Below are positions 7,768-17,039 of a stretch of DNA of 64,000 nucleotides, piece by piece. Under the pieces are notes generated by a model. It saw only the letters and a program-made list of their open reading frames with translations, had not been told where the DNA came from and did not search any database. The translations under genes were made by a program, and so were the position numbers. Where the stretch lies: the NCBI GenBank assembly GCA_016716135.1, contig JADJWX010000009.1, positions 229,233 through 293,232 on the forward strand, read 5' to 3'. How positions within the stretch are numbered: position 1 is the stretch's first letter; every line of letters begins with the position of its first letter. This stretch comes from Lewinellaceae bacterium. GTDB lineage: Bacteria > Bacteroidota > Bacteroidia > Chitinophagales > Saprospiraceae.

Positions 7768-9264
7768 CTAAAGTGTAATGGTAAAGTCTGTGCGGCGGTT
7801 TTTAGCCCGGTTGGCGTCCGAATCATTCGGAGCCAGCGGCTTGGAATCACCATAACCAACTGCACGCAAACGACCGGCAGCAATACCGCGGTCCGTCAGA
7901 TAAGCCGCCACAGCAGCTGCGCGTTGCTGTGACAATTGAAGGTTGGCTTCCGGGTCACCGGTATCATCGGTGTGCCCGCCAATTTCAATCCGGATTTGCG
8001 GATTGTCATTTAAAGCAGTAACCAGATTATCCAACTCGTATTTACTGTCATTTTTCAAGGTCGCAGATCCGGTATCAAACCAGACATAATTCAAAACCAG
8101 CGTATTATCTGCTGCATCAGCCGATTCAATAGCCGCTTTCACATTTGAACTGAATTCAGCCGCGCGCATCGGAACTTCGATATCCAATACTTTATCCTTA
8201 TTGGGATCACCATCCTTCCCGCGAAACTCAGTAAGATAGAAGGACTTTTGTTCGCGGTACCAGGCATCAAATTCTTCCTGGGAAACTACCCGGAAAATCC
8301 GTTTCATGGAATAGTGTCCTTTACCACAAAGCTCGGCGCAGGCAAGTTCATATTCAAATTTCTCCCAACGCTTCGGGCCGGTCGGATCTGCCGGATCATA
8401 AGGTTCGTTGTATTCCGGATATTTCCTTAGTTCATTGCGATATTCCGCAGTTGTCTTGATTGGCGTGAAGACAAAATAGGTCGGCATACCCGGAACCGCA
8501 TCCATTTTTACCCGAAAATGCACCAAATCGAAATTGTGCAAAACGTCCTTTGCAGTGATCCGTACACGAACTTTTTTGCCAACCGGCAGATACAGTTCTG
8601 TACTCGGAATTACATCGTCCCAGTTTTTAGAATCTGTAAAATCCTGACCCAACTGATTGCTACCCGTAGTAAGTTTAAAATCGCGGGCGCCCAATTTCCC
8701 ATCGGGACCCGGGTAGCGGATAATCCAGTTGAATTGCTGACCAGTAGCTTCAATCTCCATAAAATCTTCCTCTGAACCCACATCGGCCATCACAGTATTC
8801 CAGGCATCCAGGCCACGTACGACGAGCAAGGTCATTACCACAGCGGGTACTGCAGTCCAGATAACCTCCAGACGATTATCATGCGCAATAAACTCTGCCT
8901 TCCTGTTTTCTCTCCACCGGTATTTGTATGCATACCAAAAGAGGGCAATATGGGTAAGCACGAACACTATTCCCGTCAGGATAAGGGTAAGGTTGAACAT
9001 GCTATCCAAAGCCCCCCCGTGTTCGGAGGCTGAGGTGTGCGGACCATAACCCATCATCTGATTTTTGTATGCCCAAGCCGAGATCATAACGGCCGGAAGG
9101 AAAACGACCATAAAACCCAAAGAAAGCCACCCGTTCCACTTGCTGGCATCTTTACTGGCTTCACGTTCACCTTTAATCTCGGCAGTCAACTCAGTGACAC
9201 GCCCGATCTGAACTAAAACGATCGTGATCAAAATGATACAGATAACTATAACAAGCGCTGTCAT
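7768..9264 (-). CDS. coxB: cytochrome c oxidase subunit II fused to an OmpA-like peptidoglycan-binding domain
   Basis: The 498-residue protein receives electrons at CuA and passes them to subunit I. In order: an extra N-terminal helix (1-22), a second helix (47-66), the two canonical COX2 helices (about 88-113 and 132-150), and a periplasmic cupredoxin domain with all CuA ligands (His243, then C-x-E-x-C-x3-H-x2-M at 309-320). A linker follows (about 335-387). Last is a complete OmpA C-terminal-like domain (388-498) with GHTDDTG (430-436) and the N-x-x-LS-x-x-RA-x-x-V signature (441-452). OmpA domains of this kind bind diaminopimelate in peptidoglycan. No CXXCH is present, so the usual caa3 cytochrome c extension is replaced. 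The reading frame is continuous through the junction. Confidence 0.96.
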   Translation of the reverse strand: MTALVIVICIILITIVLVQIGRVTELTAEIKGEREASKDASKWNGWLSLGFMVVFLPAVMISAWAYKNQMMGYGPHTSASEHGGALDSMFNLTLILTGIVFVLTHIALFWYAYKYRWRENRKAEFIAHDNRLEVIWTAVPAVVMTLLVVRGLDAWNTVMADVGSEEDFMEIEATGQQFNWIIRYPGPDGKLGARDFKLTTGSNQLGQDFTDSKNWDDVIPSTELYLPVGKKVRVRITAKDVLHNFDLVHFRVKMDAVPGMPTYFVFTPIKTTAEYRNELRKYPEYNEPYDPADPTGPKRWEKFEYELACAELCGKGHYSMKRIFRVVSQEEFDAWYREQKSFYLTEFRGKDGDPNKDKVLDIEVPMRAAEFSSNVKAAIESADAADNTLVLNYVWFDTGSATLKNDSKYELDNLVTALNDNPQIRIEIGGHTDDTGDPEANLQLSQQRAAAVAAYLTDRGIAAGRLRAVGYGDSKPLAPNDSDANRAKNRRTDFTITL

Positions 9265-9382
9265 CGCAATTTTTTTTTCTAAAAACTCAAAAGTAAACGG
9301 TTTGTTCGGGAGGCTGTCAAGCCTTGGGTTAATTAGATTCGCTCTGAATTATTTTTTTGACAAAACCATGAATCAACTATAA

Positions 9383-10825
9383 TTAATGGTCATGGCCACC
9401 ATCTTCGCCTTCCGGATAAGCGCCAGTGCTATGATGCAGGCTTTCTTCCAAAAACGGATCTTTTAACGGCAATAGCGGTGCTCGTTCCAGGTTTCGGAAA
9501 AAGAAGAACAAAAACAAACTCAGGAAACCGATAAGCACACCTATTTCCTGAAGACCGGGGATAGTAAAACCAGCCTTGAAGCTCGACAAAGACTCATGGC
9601 CAGCACCATGCGCTTCGCCATGGCCGGTATCTGCATGATCGTTTGCAACGGAGCCTTCAGCATGATCGGTTGTTGTTGCGGTAGTATGATCATCACTGTT
9701 TATCGGGGCAGCTTCATGGTGAGTGGTCATTTTGCCTTCAGCCAGTTCTTTTGCCTCATGCGCAGCAATCCGTGCGCCAGGTTTGATCATATAAAAGAAA
9801 TCCCACCAATGGCCAAAAAACACGATCAGACAAACAAAAAACATGGTCCCGACCTTCCGTTTAGTATCATTCCGCATCAAGATAAGGAAGGGTGTAACGA
9901 AGTTCAGCAGCATATTACCCCAGAAAAGTACAGGGTAGTTTTCCATGCGCTCTTTGAAGTAAATTGTTTCCTCACCAACGTTCGCATACCAGATCAACAT
10001 GAACTGGTCAAACCACAAATACATCCAAAATACGCTGATACCGAAAATATACTTACCGAGATCATGCAGGTGCTCCCGGGTTACATATTCCAGATAGCCC
10101 TTTGATTGCAGGTATAAAATCACCATAACCATGAGCGCCAGTCCGGCCAGCAACAAAGAAATTGTGGAATACCAGGCAAACATCGTACTGTACCAGTGCG
10201 GGTCGATGGACATAATCAATTGCCACAAAAATACCGTGCTCAAAAAACCACCCAGCGGCAAAAACGAAGCGGCCCATTTGCGCTCCTTTTTGTAATAGTC
10301 AAAAGAAGCCGTTTCATGTTGATCCTGTGCCAGGGAGTTCTGCCGCATTTTGTAGGCCCAGAAAGCCCAGATACCCAGGAACCCCAGCACGCCAATTGTA
10401 AAAAATGCCGGACTTAAAAAACCGGACTTACCTGCAATAATTTCGTCATAAACAGGATTGGCAGGGTCAGTAATTCCCGGCGTATTCCAGTGGTACAGAT
10501 GATGGAGATGGCCCCAGACACCAACAACGATGACGAGTAAAAGCACAAGGCCAACGAGCATAAATTGGCTCAAGGCTTCCCAAACCCGTTTTACGGCTAC
10601 GATCCAACCGGCAAAAGCCGTGATTTGCGCTGCCAGAAAAAACATGGCCGTGAAAGCGATGCCGGTAAAAAACACCGCGTTGTGGAGGTAGTTGGTCCAG
10701 AAGCGGGTATGATATTCGTCATCACCCACTGCCGACCAAACCAGGCAAAGCACGCCGAGGCCCATTCCGATGAACAGGTTGCGCTTCAGTTTGCCGTCAA
10801 ATACGAATTGCGTATTTAGATTCAT
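9383..10825 (-). CDS. actF: alternative complex III subunit F
   Basis: Integral membrane subunit of the quinol:cytochrome c oxidoreductase, 480 residues with about ten helices, related to ActC/NrfD-type proteins. Visible features are GVWGHLHHLYHW (about 103-113), WQLIMSIDPHWYSTMFAWY (201-219) and WFDQFMLIWYANVGEET (271-287), typical of this family. Between the last two helices is a hydrophilic loop (about 350-418) with nine His. The C-terminal tail adds four more, ending GGHDH. Whether the loop faces the cytoplasm needs topology mapping. It follows actE by 105 bases and precedes coxB by 118. It carries no cofactor and probably shapes the membrane arm and quinol site with ActC. Confidence 0.93.
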   Translation of the reverse strand: MNLNTQFVFDGKLKRNLFIGMGLGVLCLVWSAVGDDEYHTRFWTNYLHNAVFFTGIAFTAMFFLAAQITAFAGWIVAVKRVWEALSQFMLVGLVLLLVIVVGVWGHLHHLYHWNTPGITDPANPVYDEIIAGKSGFLSPAFFTIGVLGFLGIWAFWAYKMRQNSLAQDQHETASFDYYKKERKWAASFLPLGGFLSTVFLWQLIMSIDPHWYSTMFAWYSTISLLLAGLALMVMVILYLQSKGYLEYVTREHLHDLGKYIFGISVFWMYLWFDQFMLIWYANVGEETIYFKERMENYPVLFWGNMLLNFVTPFLILMRNDTKRKVGTMFFVCLIVFFGHWWDFFYMIKPGARIAAHEAKELAEGKMTTHHEAAPINSDDHTTATTTDHAEGSVANDHADTGHGEAHGAGHESLSSFKAGFTIPGLQEIGVLIGFLSLFLFFFFRNLERAPLLPLKDPFLEESLHHSTGAYPEGEDGGHDH

Positions 10826-10930
10826 ATTTCAGAGCCGGTTTCACACCGGTATTTAGATGTTCACTTTAAATTTTAGAGGCGAAAGCACCTAGTTTAAAGG
10901 AGCATTGCCATATCCTGATTTTAGCCTCGT

Positions 10931-11629
10931 TTATTTGGCTTGTAATGCACGGATATAATTGATTACATGCCAGCGCTCTTCAAAAGATAGTTTATCAGAG
11001 TAACCACCCATCACGTTTTTGCCGTACATAATTGCAAAATAATACCGCCCGTCGCCAGCATTTTTCATTTCATCGTCCAACAAGTTTTTGGGAGCCGAAG
11101 GATATTTTGCATTTGGGCCTGCATACAAGTATCCTTGCCCATCGCCTTTTTCACCATGGCAAATACCGCAGTAAATATCGTATAACGGCTTGCCTTTCGC
11201 TACGCTGGCAGCATCCGTCGGATATGCCGTGTTTACCATTTCTTGTTCACAGCGCAGTCGATCATCCTCCGTATTTTCATAATAAAACGGAACATCACCA
11301 TTCACAGGCGCCGCTATGGCATTGGGTGCGTTTTTCCCCCGCACAACATCGATTAAGCCACTGCCACTGTAGTATACTGCAGTGTATCCGCGTGGGATGG
11401 TGCCACTGACTTTGCTTCGTGGTTGAGAAAGTTCATCTTTTTGGAACGTACTCTCATCATCCCAGTGATTCCAGGAGTAGCTACTCAGCGTGTTGGCTTC
11501 ATAACTCACCGGGTGATACATGTCCGGCATATATTCATGCCCAGTCTTGTTTTTACCGGCTGGCGAGCACAGCGAAAATAACCAGGCAAACAGGGCAATC
11601 CCGATAATGGCGCCAATTGCGTATTTCAT
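10931..11629 (-). CDS. actE: alternative complex III subunit E, monoheme cytochrome c lipoprotein
   Basis: The 232-residue exported protein has an N-terminal hydrophobic helix ending in a lipobox (LFSLC, Cys about 21), so it is probably lipid-anchored. A cytochrome c domain has the heme site CGICH (about 154-158, in YDIYCGICHGEKGDGQG) and distal Met candidates in KNVMGGYSDKLSFEERW. It transfers electrons from the ActA hemes to the oxidase. The C-terminal HVINYIRALQ helix is standard for class I cytochrome c. Position between actD and actF matches the known operon order in Bacteroidota. Confidence 0.94.
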   Translation of the reverse strand: MKYAIGAIIGIALFAWLFSLCSPAGKNKTGHEYMPDMYHPVSYEANTLSSYSWNHWDDESTFQKDELSQPRSKVSGTIPRGYTAVYYSGSGLIDVVRGKNAPNAIAAPVNGDVPFYYENTEDDRLRCEQEMVNTAYPTDAASVAKGKPLYDIYCGICHGEKGDGQGYLYAGPNAKYPSAPKNLLDDEMKNAGDGRYYFAIMYGKNVMGGYSDKLSFEERWHVINYIRALQAK

Positions 11630-11693
11630 AATTTATAGTATTCGTTGATCGTAACTGGATTTTCGTCCGTTTTTACAAAAAACAGGCGGTTGG

Positions 11694-12227
11694 TTAAATC
11701 TCTTTTTCGTGCACTTCAGCAGCACCCGTTTTAGTAAAAAAAGCCTGCAAACTATCTACGTCTTTTTTGCCGGATTCACTGACATCAAAAGCGATGCAAA
11801 ATTTATCATCGGTGATCCGATTATCCAGAATCTTAGGTTTTACACCAGGCCACATACCACAAATTGTATAAAACGTGATTGTCATACCCCAGGCAGAAAA
11901 CAAAACTGTCATCTCGAAGGTGATCGGTATATACGACGGAATCGGCCAATATGGCTTGCCGCCAAAAATTATCGGCCAGTCGCTTACAACCGCCCACGAC
12001 ATGAAGCCGAATCCAAAAAGACAGCCTATAGCGCCATATATAAAGCCCAGATAATGCAAGCGGCTTTCGCTTAAGCCCAAAACAGGGTCAAGACCGTGTA
12101 CCGGAAACGGTGTAAGCACATCCATAATATCAAGGTGCGCGTCCTTTGCAGATTTAACCGCCGTTTTCAGGTCTTCTTCGTCGGTATACAGTCCATACAG
12201 GACTTTTTTAGTTGCAACAGCAGCCAT
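11694..12227 (-). CDS. actD: alternative complex III subunit D (DUF3341)
   Basis: The 177-residue protein has the DUF3341 layout: an N-terminal cytoplasmic domain (YGLYTDEEDLKTAVKSAKDA, residues 11-30; MDVLTPFPVHGLDPVLGL, 35-52), two transmembrane helices (about 60-82 and 100-125) and a C-terminal soluble part (F-x-I-AFDVSESGKKDVDSLQ). It is a structural membrane subunit of the complex with no cofactor. The gene starts 50 bases after actC. Confidence 0.93.
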   Translation of the reverse strand: MAAVATKKVLYGLYTDEEDLKTAVKSAKDAHLDIMDVLTPFPVHGLDPVLGLSESRLHYLGFIYGAIGCLFGFGFMSWAVVSDWPIIFGGKPYWPIPSYIPITFEMTVLFSAWGMTITFYTICGMWPGVKPKILDNRITDDKFCIAFDVSESGKKDVDSLQAFFTKTGAAEVHEKEI

Positions 12228-12277
12228 ATAATTGAGTTATGAGACTGAATTTAAAAATGGTATATCAGGTATGGCAG

Positions 12278-13699
12278 TTAGTTTTCTTCTTTTTTTATCT
12301 GAACCGAGGAATGCCCGCCATGCGACGACGCATTTTTTCCAATGAATTGACTACCTGCTACTTTCAGAATATGTTTTACCTCTGCAATTGCAACAACAGG
12401 GGCAACACGGGTAAAAATCAGGAAAAGGAAGAAGAACAGTCCAATGGTTCCGGAAAAAAGCGAGATTTCGACCCAAGTCGGGCTGTAATAGCTCCAGGAT
12501 GAGGGCAGGTAATCGCGTGCCAGTGTAGTTGCGATAATCACGAATCGCTCAAACCACATCCCGATATTCACAATAATAGACAGGAAAAATGTCCACCAAA
12601 TACTGCGGCGTATTTTCCGCGACCAGAAGAGTTGCGGGCTCACCACATTGCAAAACATCATTCCAAAGTATGCCCACCAGTAAATTCCAAATACCCGGTT
12701 ATAGAACGCAAACTGCTCATAAATATAGCCGGAATACCAGGCGATAAATAATTCCGTGAGGTAAGCCACCCCAACAATCGTACCGGTCAGCACGATTACT
12801 TTATTCATCGAATCAATGTGGTTAAGCGTAATATATTCTTCCAGTTTAAGCACTTTCCGGGTAATAACCATCAGTGTTTGCACCATGGCAAAACCCGAAA
12901 AAATAGCCCCTGCTACGAAATACGGCGGAAAAATGGTGGTATGCCAACCTGGAATCACCGAGGTGGCAAAGTCAAAGGATACGATCGTGTGTACGGAAAG
13001 TACCAGTGGCGTGGAAATGCCCGCCAGAATCAACGAAAGCGACTCCCAGCGCTGCCAGTGTTTGGCGCTGCCCGTCCAGCCAAAAGAGAAAATTTCGTAC
13101 ATCTTCCGGCGGAATCCCGACGCACGGTCGCGCACCGTTGCCAAGTCTGGCACCAAGCCGGTATACCAGAACAACAACGAAACGGAGAAGTATGTCGAGA
13201 TCGCAAATACGTCCCAAAGCAGTGGAGAGTTAAAGTTTGGCCAAAGCGGGCCGCGGGTATTCGGAAAGGGGAAGATAAAAAACCCTAACCAGAGCCGTCC
13301 CATGTGAATGAGTGGAAACTGTCCGGCGCATATTACTGCAAAAATGGTCATGGCTTCTGCTGCCCGGTTCACACCGGTACGCCAACGTTGCCGGAAAATC
13401 AGCAAAATGGCGGAGATCAGGGTGCCGGCGTGACCGATACCAATCCACCAGACGAAGTTGGTGATATCCCACCCCCAGTTGATGGTCCGGTTCAGGTTCC
13501 AGGAACCGATACCTTTCCAGATTGTCCAACAGACCGCAAAAACGTAAAGGCCAAGAAACGCAGCCGCGAGTGAAAAGGCAATTATCCACTCCCTGGAGGG
13601 AGCCTTTTCAGTGGGCGAGCTCAAATCCTCCGTGATATTATGGTAGGATTTATTGCCTTCGATGAGTACGTGCCGTACAGGCGCTACAGCTTGAGACAT
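12278..13699 (-). CDS. actC: alternative complex III subunit C (NrfD/PsrC family)
   Basis: Ten-helix membrane subunit of 473 residues that holds the quinol oxidation site, paired with the iron-sulfur subunit ActB. Motifs include WGWDITNFVWWIGIGHAGTLISAILL (split here: WGWDITNFVWW about 95-105, GIGHAGT following), RAAEAMTIFAV and LSVHTIVSFDFATSVIPGWH, all hallmark NrfD-like ActC stretches. The short C-terminal tail is His/Ser rich (SSHGGHSS). Directly downstream of actB (51 bases) and upstream of actD. Confidence 0.95.
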   Translation of the reverse strand: MSQAVAPVRHVLIEGNKSYHNITEDLSSPTEKAPSREWIIAFSLAAAFLGLYVFAVCWTIWKGIGSWNLNRTINWGWDITNFVWWIGIGHAGTLISAILLIFRQRWRTGVNRAAEAMTIFAVICAGQFPLIHMGRLWLGFFIFPFPNTRGPLWPNFNSPLLWDVFAISTYFSVSLLFWYTGLVPDLATVRDRASGFRRKMYEIFSFGWTGSAKHWQRWESLSLILAGISTPLVLSVHTIVSFDFATSVIPGWHTTIFPPYFVAGAIFSGFAMVQTLMVITRKVLKLEEYITLNHIDSMNKVIVLTGTIVGVAYLTELFIAWYSGYIYEQFAFYNRVFGIYWWAYFGMMFCNVVSPQLFWSRKIRRSIWWTFFLSIIVNIGMWFERFVIIATTLARDYLPSSWSYYSPTWVEISLFSGTIGLFFFLFLIFTRVAPVVAIAEVKHILKVAGSQFIGKNASSHGGHSSVQIKKEEN

Positions 13700-13750
13700 A
13701 TTATTCGTTGATCGTTATCGATGTTAGTTCGGTAAAAAGGGTTTTTGGGC

Positions 13751-16700
13751 TTATGAAAACATTTCCTCGTTGGCGTTGTGCACTTTTGCAGAATACTCAA
13801 CCCCGGGCCGTGTATTTATTTCTTCCAAGACCTGGTAGGCCAGTGGTCCCATTTCCTTCCGTGCTTTGCTGACTTCGCTTTCCGGATTGTTCAAATTGCC
13901 GAATACAATCGCGCCGGTTGGGCAGGCTGTCTGGCACGCCGTACGGACATCATTATCAAGCACCGCCCGGTTTTCCTGCTTGGCAGTCAGTTTGCCTTCC
14001 TGGATACGCTGAATACAGAACGAGCATTTTTCAATAACGCCACGGCTGCGCACCGTTACGTCAGGATTGAGAACCATACGAACGAGGTTGTCTGCGTAGT
14101 AGGGCTTTTCATCACCCTCTGCCCAAAACACTTGCTCTTCGTTTGCCGGCCAGGTATCCGCTGTGGTGTAGTCCAGCCAGTTGAACCGGCGAACTTTGTA
14201 TGGGCAGTTATTGGCGCAATAACGGGTACCAATGCAACGGTTATACGCCATTTGGTTAATACCTTCCATCGAGTGGTTGGTGGCGTTAACCGGGCAAACG
14301 TTTTCACAGGGTGCATTATCGCAGTGCTGGCACATCATAGGCTGGTATACCACTTTCGGGTTTTCCAGATCGCCGTAAAAATACCGGTCGATGCGCAGCC
14401 AGGTCATTTCATGGTGCCGGTGTACCTCGGTTTTACCTACCACAGGCACGTTATTCTCACTCACGCAGGCAACCTGACAAGCGCCACAGCCGATACAACT
14501 GTTGAGATCGATATACATCCCCCACTTCAAGCCGGTACCATAAAAATCGGTGTTGTCGGGGTATAGCGTTTGTTCATTCAGGTGTTTGGCTTTCTGGTGA
14601 AACTCAGCCATTTTCTCCGACAATTCAGGCAATTCATTCAGGTTAACCTGGAAAATGATAGAGCGATCGGTAAGTGCTCCCTGGAAACCTTTATTGCCCA
14701 GCGTTTTTTCGTCAGCATTAATGATTGCACCCTCTTCCTTACCCATTGCCGTTACACCCATTGTATGGTGATACTGCACGCAGGCAAACTTTTTATCGAC
14801 GCCAACTTTATCAGATATTTTTGCTTCTTTGGCAAAATATTGGGTTAAACCACCATCCACCGGGAGCCAGGGGTTCACATTCACACCGAATCCAACGCCA
14901 CATCCGCCGGTTTCGCGTCCACCACCCAATGCAATGGCCACAGTCCCCGGCAATTGACCGAAAGTGCGCACTACCGTACAGGTCAGTTTTTGACCGTTCA
15001 CCTCAACTTCAACATTATCGCCATCATTCAGGCCTTTCCAACCATTAATTTCATTCACGCCATCCCACTCGACAGGAATGCTGAGATAGTTCCCCCAAAC
15101 TGTGCGGTGCAGCGGATCAGGCATTTCCTGCAACCAGGGGTTATGTGCGTATTGGCCATTGCCAATATTTACTGTTTCATAAAAAGCAATTTCAACCTCA
15201 CTGCTGCCTGGTTGTGTAACAGCAGCAGCATTAAGCGAAATTCCCGGATTGAACGATACTGTCGTGGCTGCCGCCGGCGCTTCAAATACACCGTCGTGCA
15301 AGCTCATATCCCAAAAAGCGGCAGGCGTGCTGTATTTGCTTTGGGAGCCAAAAAGTTCGCTTGCCCAGTGTGATTTCAGATACTGATAATATGGCTGTTC
15401 GTCCTGCCGGTTCAAATTCGCACTATCAGCCCATTCCAGCAAGGAATGCTCGGCCTGCCGGGTATCGAACAACGGGGCAATTGTCGGTTGGATCAGGCTG
15501 TAATGCCCGGTTTTCGGTTCGGCATCGCCCCAGGATTCCAACTGGTGATTCGCCGGCGCCGCGTGGGTACACAATGCCGTGGTTTCATCCATCGTCCCGG
15601 AAAAGGAAATCCGGGTATTTACTTTGGCAAAGGCATCTTTAAACTGTTTTGCATTCGGCAGTTCAAACGCAGGATTAGCGCCCCAAACGATAGCCACCTG
15701 TACCTGTCCGGCATTCATTTCGCCGATCAGGCGAGCCATATCACGCTCGTCGCCTTGCCGCAGGTTGTTTATTGTTCCGAAATCAATGGTCTGATTGATA
15801 TTGCCAAGTAAATCGTTGATTTTGTTGACGATAACCTGCTCCATGATATTGTTGGAACCGGAAATAACCAGCGATTTGCCTTGGTTGGCTACCAGTTCGG
15901 CAGCCACCTTTTTCAACGCCGCTTTCGCTTTGTCATTCAAGGCCGGGGCGCTTATGGAAGAACCGCCCAGTTTAGCGGCAACTTCGTTGTACAAGGTGCA
16001 AATAGCCGCGCCGAGTTCGCTGGGCTTGATTTGAATCCGGTTATCGGCATTGGAGCCGGTAAGGGTCATTTTCCCTTCAACCTGGTAATGGCGCGACATC
16101 GAAGCGCCTTTCATCGACTTGATCTTGCGCTTTGCAGCATAATCCCGGGCATATTCGACCGGGCTGATCCAGGTGCCTAAAAAGTCCGCGTCAAACGATA
16201 CAATCACATCGGCTTCGCCAAATTTGTACGTTGGAATGCCACGCACGCCAAAGCACTGCTGGTTGGCAGCCAATAAAGCCGCACTCGATACCGGGTCATA
16301 AGTCACCACTTTGGAATTCGGGTATTTTTCCATGAACTCCGCCAGTGCCTTCTTGGCCGTCGGGCTAACAATTGTATTAGTGATCAGGCGAACATTGCCC
16401 CCCAACTGGAGTTGTCCTTTAATCTTGTTGTCCAGATCGGCCCAACCCATCGCTTTCACCGCTCCCTCCTCGATCGTACCGGCGGTTTTGATCCGGCGGG
16501 TATCATAAAGGCTCAAAACCTGGGCTTGCGCCCGGGCACTGGTACCGCCCGAAGTAACACTGCTCAGCGTATTCCCTTCAATTTTGATCGGCCGGCCTTC
16601 CCGGGTTTTAACCAACACAGCGCAATAATCACCGCCATTCACAAAAGAAGAGGCGAAATAATTGGCCACCCCCGGAACGATATCATCCGGTTTGGTTACG

Positions 16701-16930
16701 TAAGGAATTGCCTTTTTGACCGGGATTTCACAAGATGCGGCCAAAGTGGCTGCCCCCAGGCCAAAACCCATCAATTTGAGAAAATCACGACGCGAGGCCG
16801 TCCAGTTGCCGTCAGTCTCAGCCATGTTCTCCACGGAAAATTCTTTTTCAGCAGCCTGAAGAAAGGACTCCTCTTTGTTCAAGTCTTCAGTGCTTACCCA
16901 AATACCGTTATCGTGGTGCATATTATTCAA
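13751..16930 (-). CDS. actB: alternative complex III subunit B (molybdopterin-oxidoreductase-like iron-sulfur protein)
   Basis: Large exported subunit of 1059 residues. A twin-arginine signal SRRDFLKLMGFG (residues 46-57) is followed by a lipobox-like LAASC, so it is probably Tat-exported and lipid-anchored. Residues about 80-760 resemble the catalytic subunit of molybdopterin oxidoreductases, which in ActB binds no molybdenum cofactor (family knowledge). The C-terminal third is a ferredoxin-type domain with four Cys groups: CIGCGACQVAC, CQHCDNAPCENVC, CIGTRYCANNC and the CSFC..CQTAC pair. The third group has one Cys fewer, fitting a 3Fe-4S cluster beside three 4Fe-4S. It connects quinol oxidation in ActC to ActA hemes. 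The first Met and Met4 are both possible starts. Confidence 0.96.
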   Translation of the reverse strand: MNNMHHDNGIWVSTEDLNKEESFLQAAEKEFSVENMAETDGNWTASRRDFLKLMGFGLGAATLAASCEIPVKKAIPYVTKPDDIVPGVANYFASSFVNGGDYCAVLVKTREGRPIKIEGNTLSSVTSGGTSARAQAQVLSLYDTRRIKTAGTIEEGAVKAMGWADLDNKIKGQLQLGGNVRLITNTIVSPTAKKALAEFMEKYPNSKVVTYDPVSSAALLAANQQCFGVRGIPTYKFGEADVIVSFDADFLGTWISPVEYARDYAAKRKIKSMKGASMSRHYQVEGKMTLTGSNADNRIQIKPSELGAAICTLYNEVAAKLGGSSISAPALNDKAKAALKKVAAELVANQGKSLVISGSNNIMEQVIVNKINDLLGNINQTIDFGTINNLRQGDERDMARLIGEMNAGQVQVAIVWGANPAFELPNAKQFKDAFAKVNTRISFSGTMDETTALCTHAAPANHQLESWGDAEPKTGHYSLIQPTIAPLFDTRQAEHSLLEWADSANLNRQDEQPYYQYLKSHWASELFGSQSKYSTPAAFWDMSLHDGVFEAPAAATTVSFNPGISLNAAAVTQPGSSEVEIAFYETVNIGNGQYAHNPWLQEMPDPLHRTVWGNYLSIPVEWDGVNEINGWKGLNDGDNVEVEVNGQKLTCTVVRTFGQLPGTVAIALGGGRETGGCGVGFGVNVNPWLPVDGGLTQYFAKEAKISDKVGVDKKFACVQYHHTMGVTAMGKEEGAIINADEKTLGNKGFQGALTDRSIIFQVNLNELPELSEKMAEFHQKAKHLNEQTLYPDNTDFYGTGLKWGMYIDLNSCIGCGACQVACVSENNVPVVGKTEVHRHHEMTWLRIDRYFYGDLENPKVVYQPMMCQHCDNAPCENVCPVNATNHSMEGINQMAYNRCIGTRYCANNCPYKVRRFNWLDYTTADTWPANEEQVFWAEGDEKPYYADNLVRMVLNPDVTVRSRGVIEKCSFCIQRIQEGKLTAKQENRAVLDNDVRTACQTACPTGAIVFGNLNNPESEVSKARKEMGPLAYQVLEEINTRPGVEYSAKVHNANEEMFS

Positions 16931-17039
16931 TGAGTGATTGACAAATAAAAGTTAATAGTTTTTTTAGGGCTTGAGGGTTAAACACCCTCGATGATCTCCA
17001 ACCAGAAATATCCTAACCGGAAATCTTCGATCCTAAAAA

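Noticed and set aside
7768..9264. caa3-type cytochrome c extension on subunit II
   Set aside because: No CXXCH is present in the whole 498-residue protein; the extra domain is OmpA-like.
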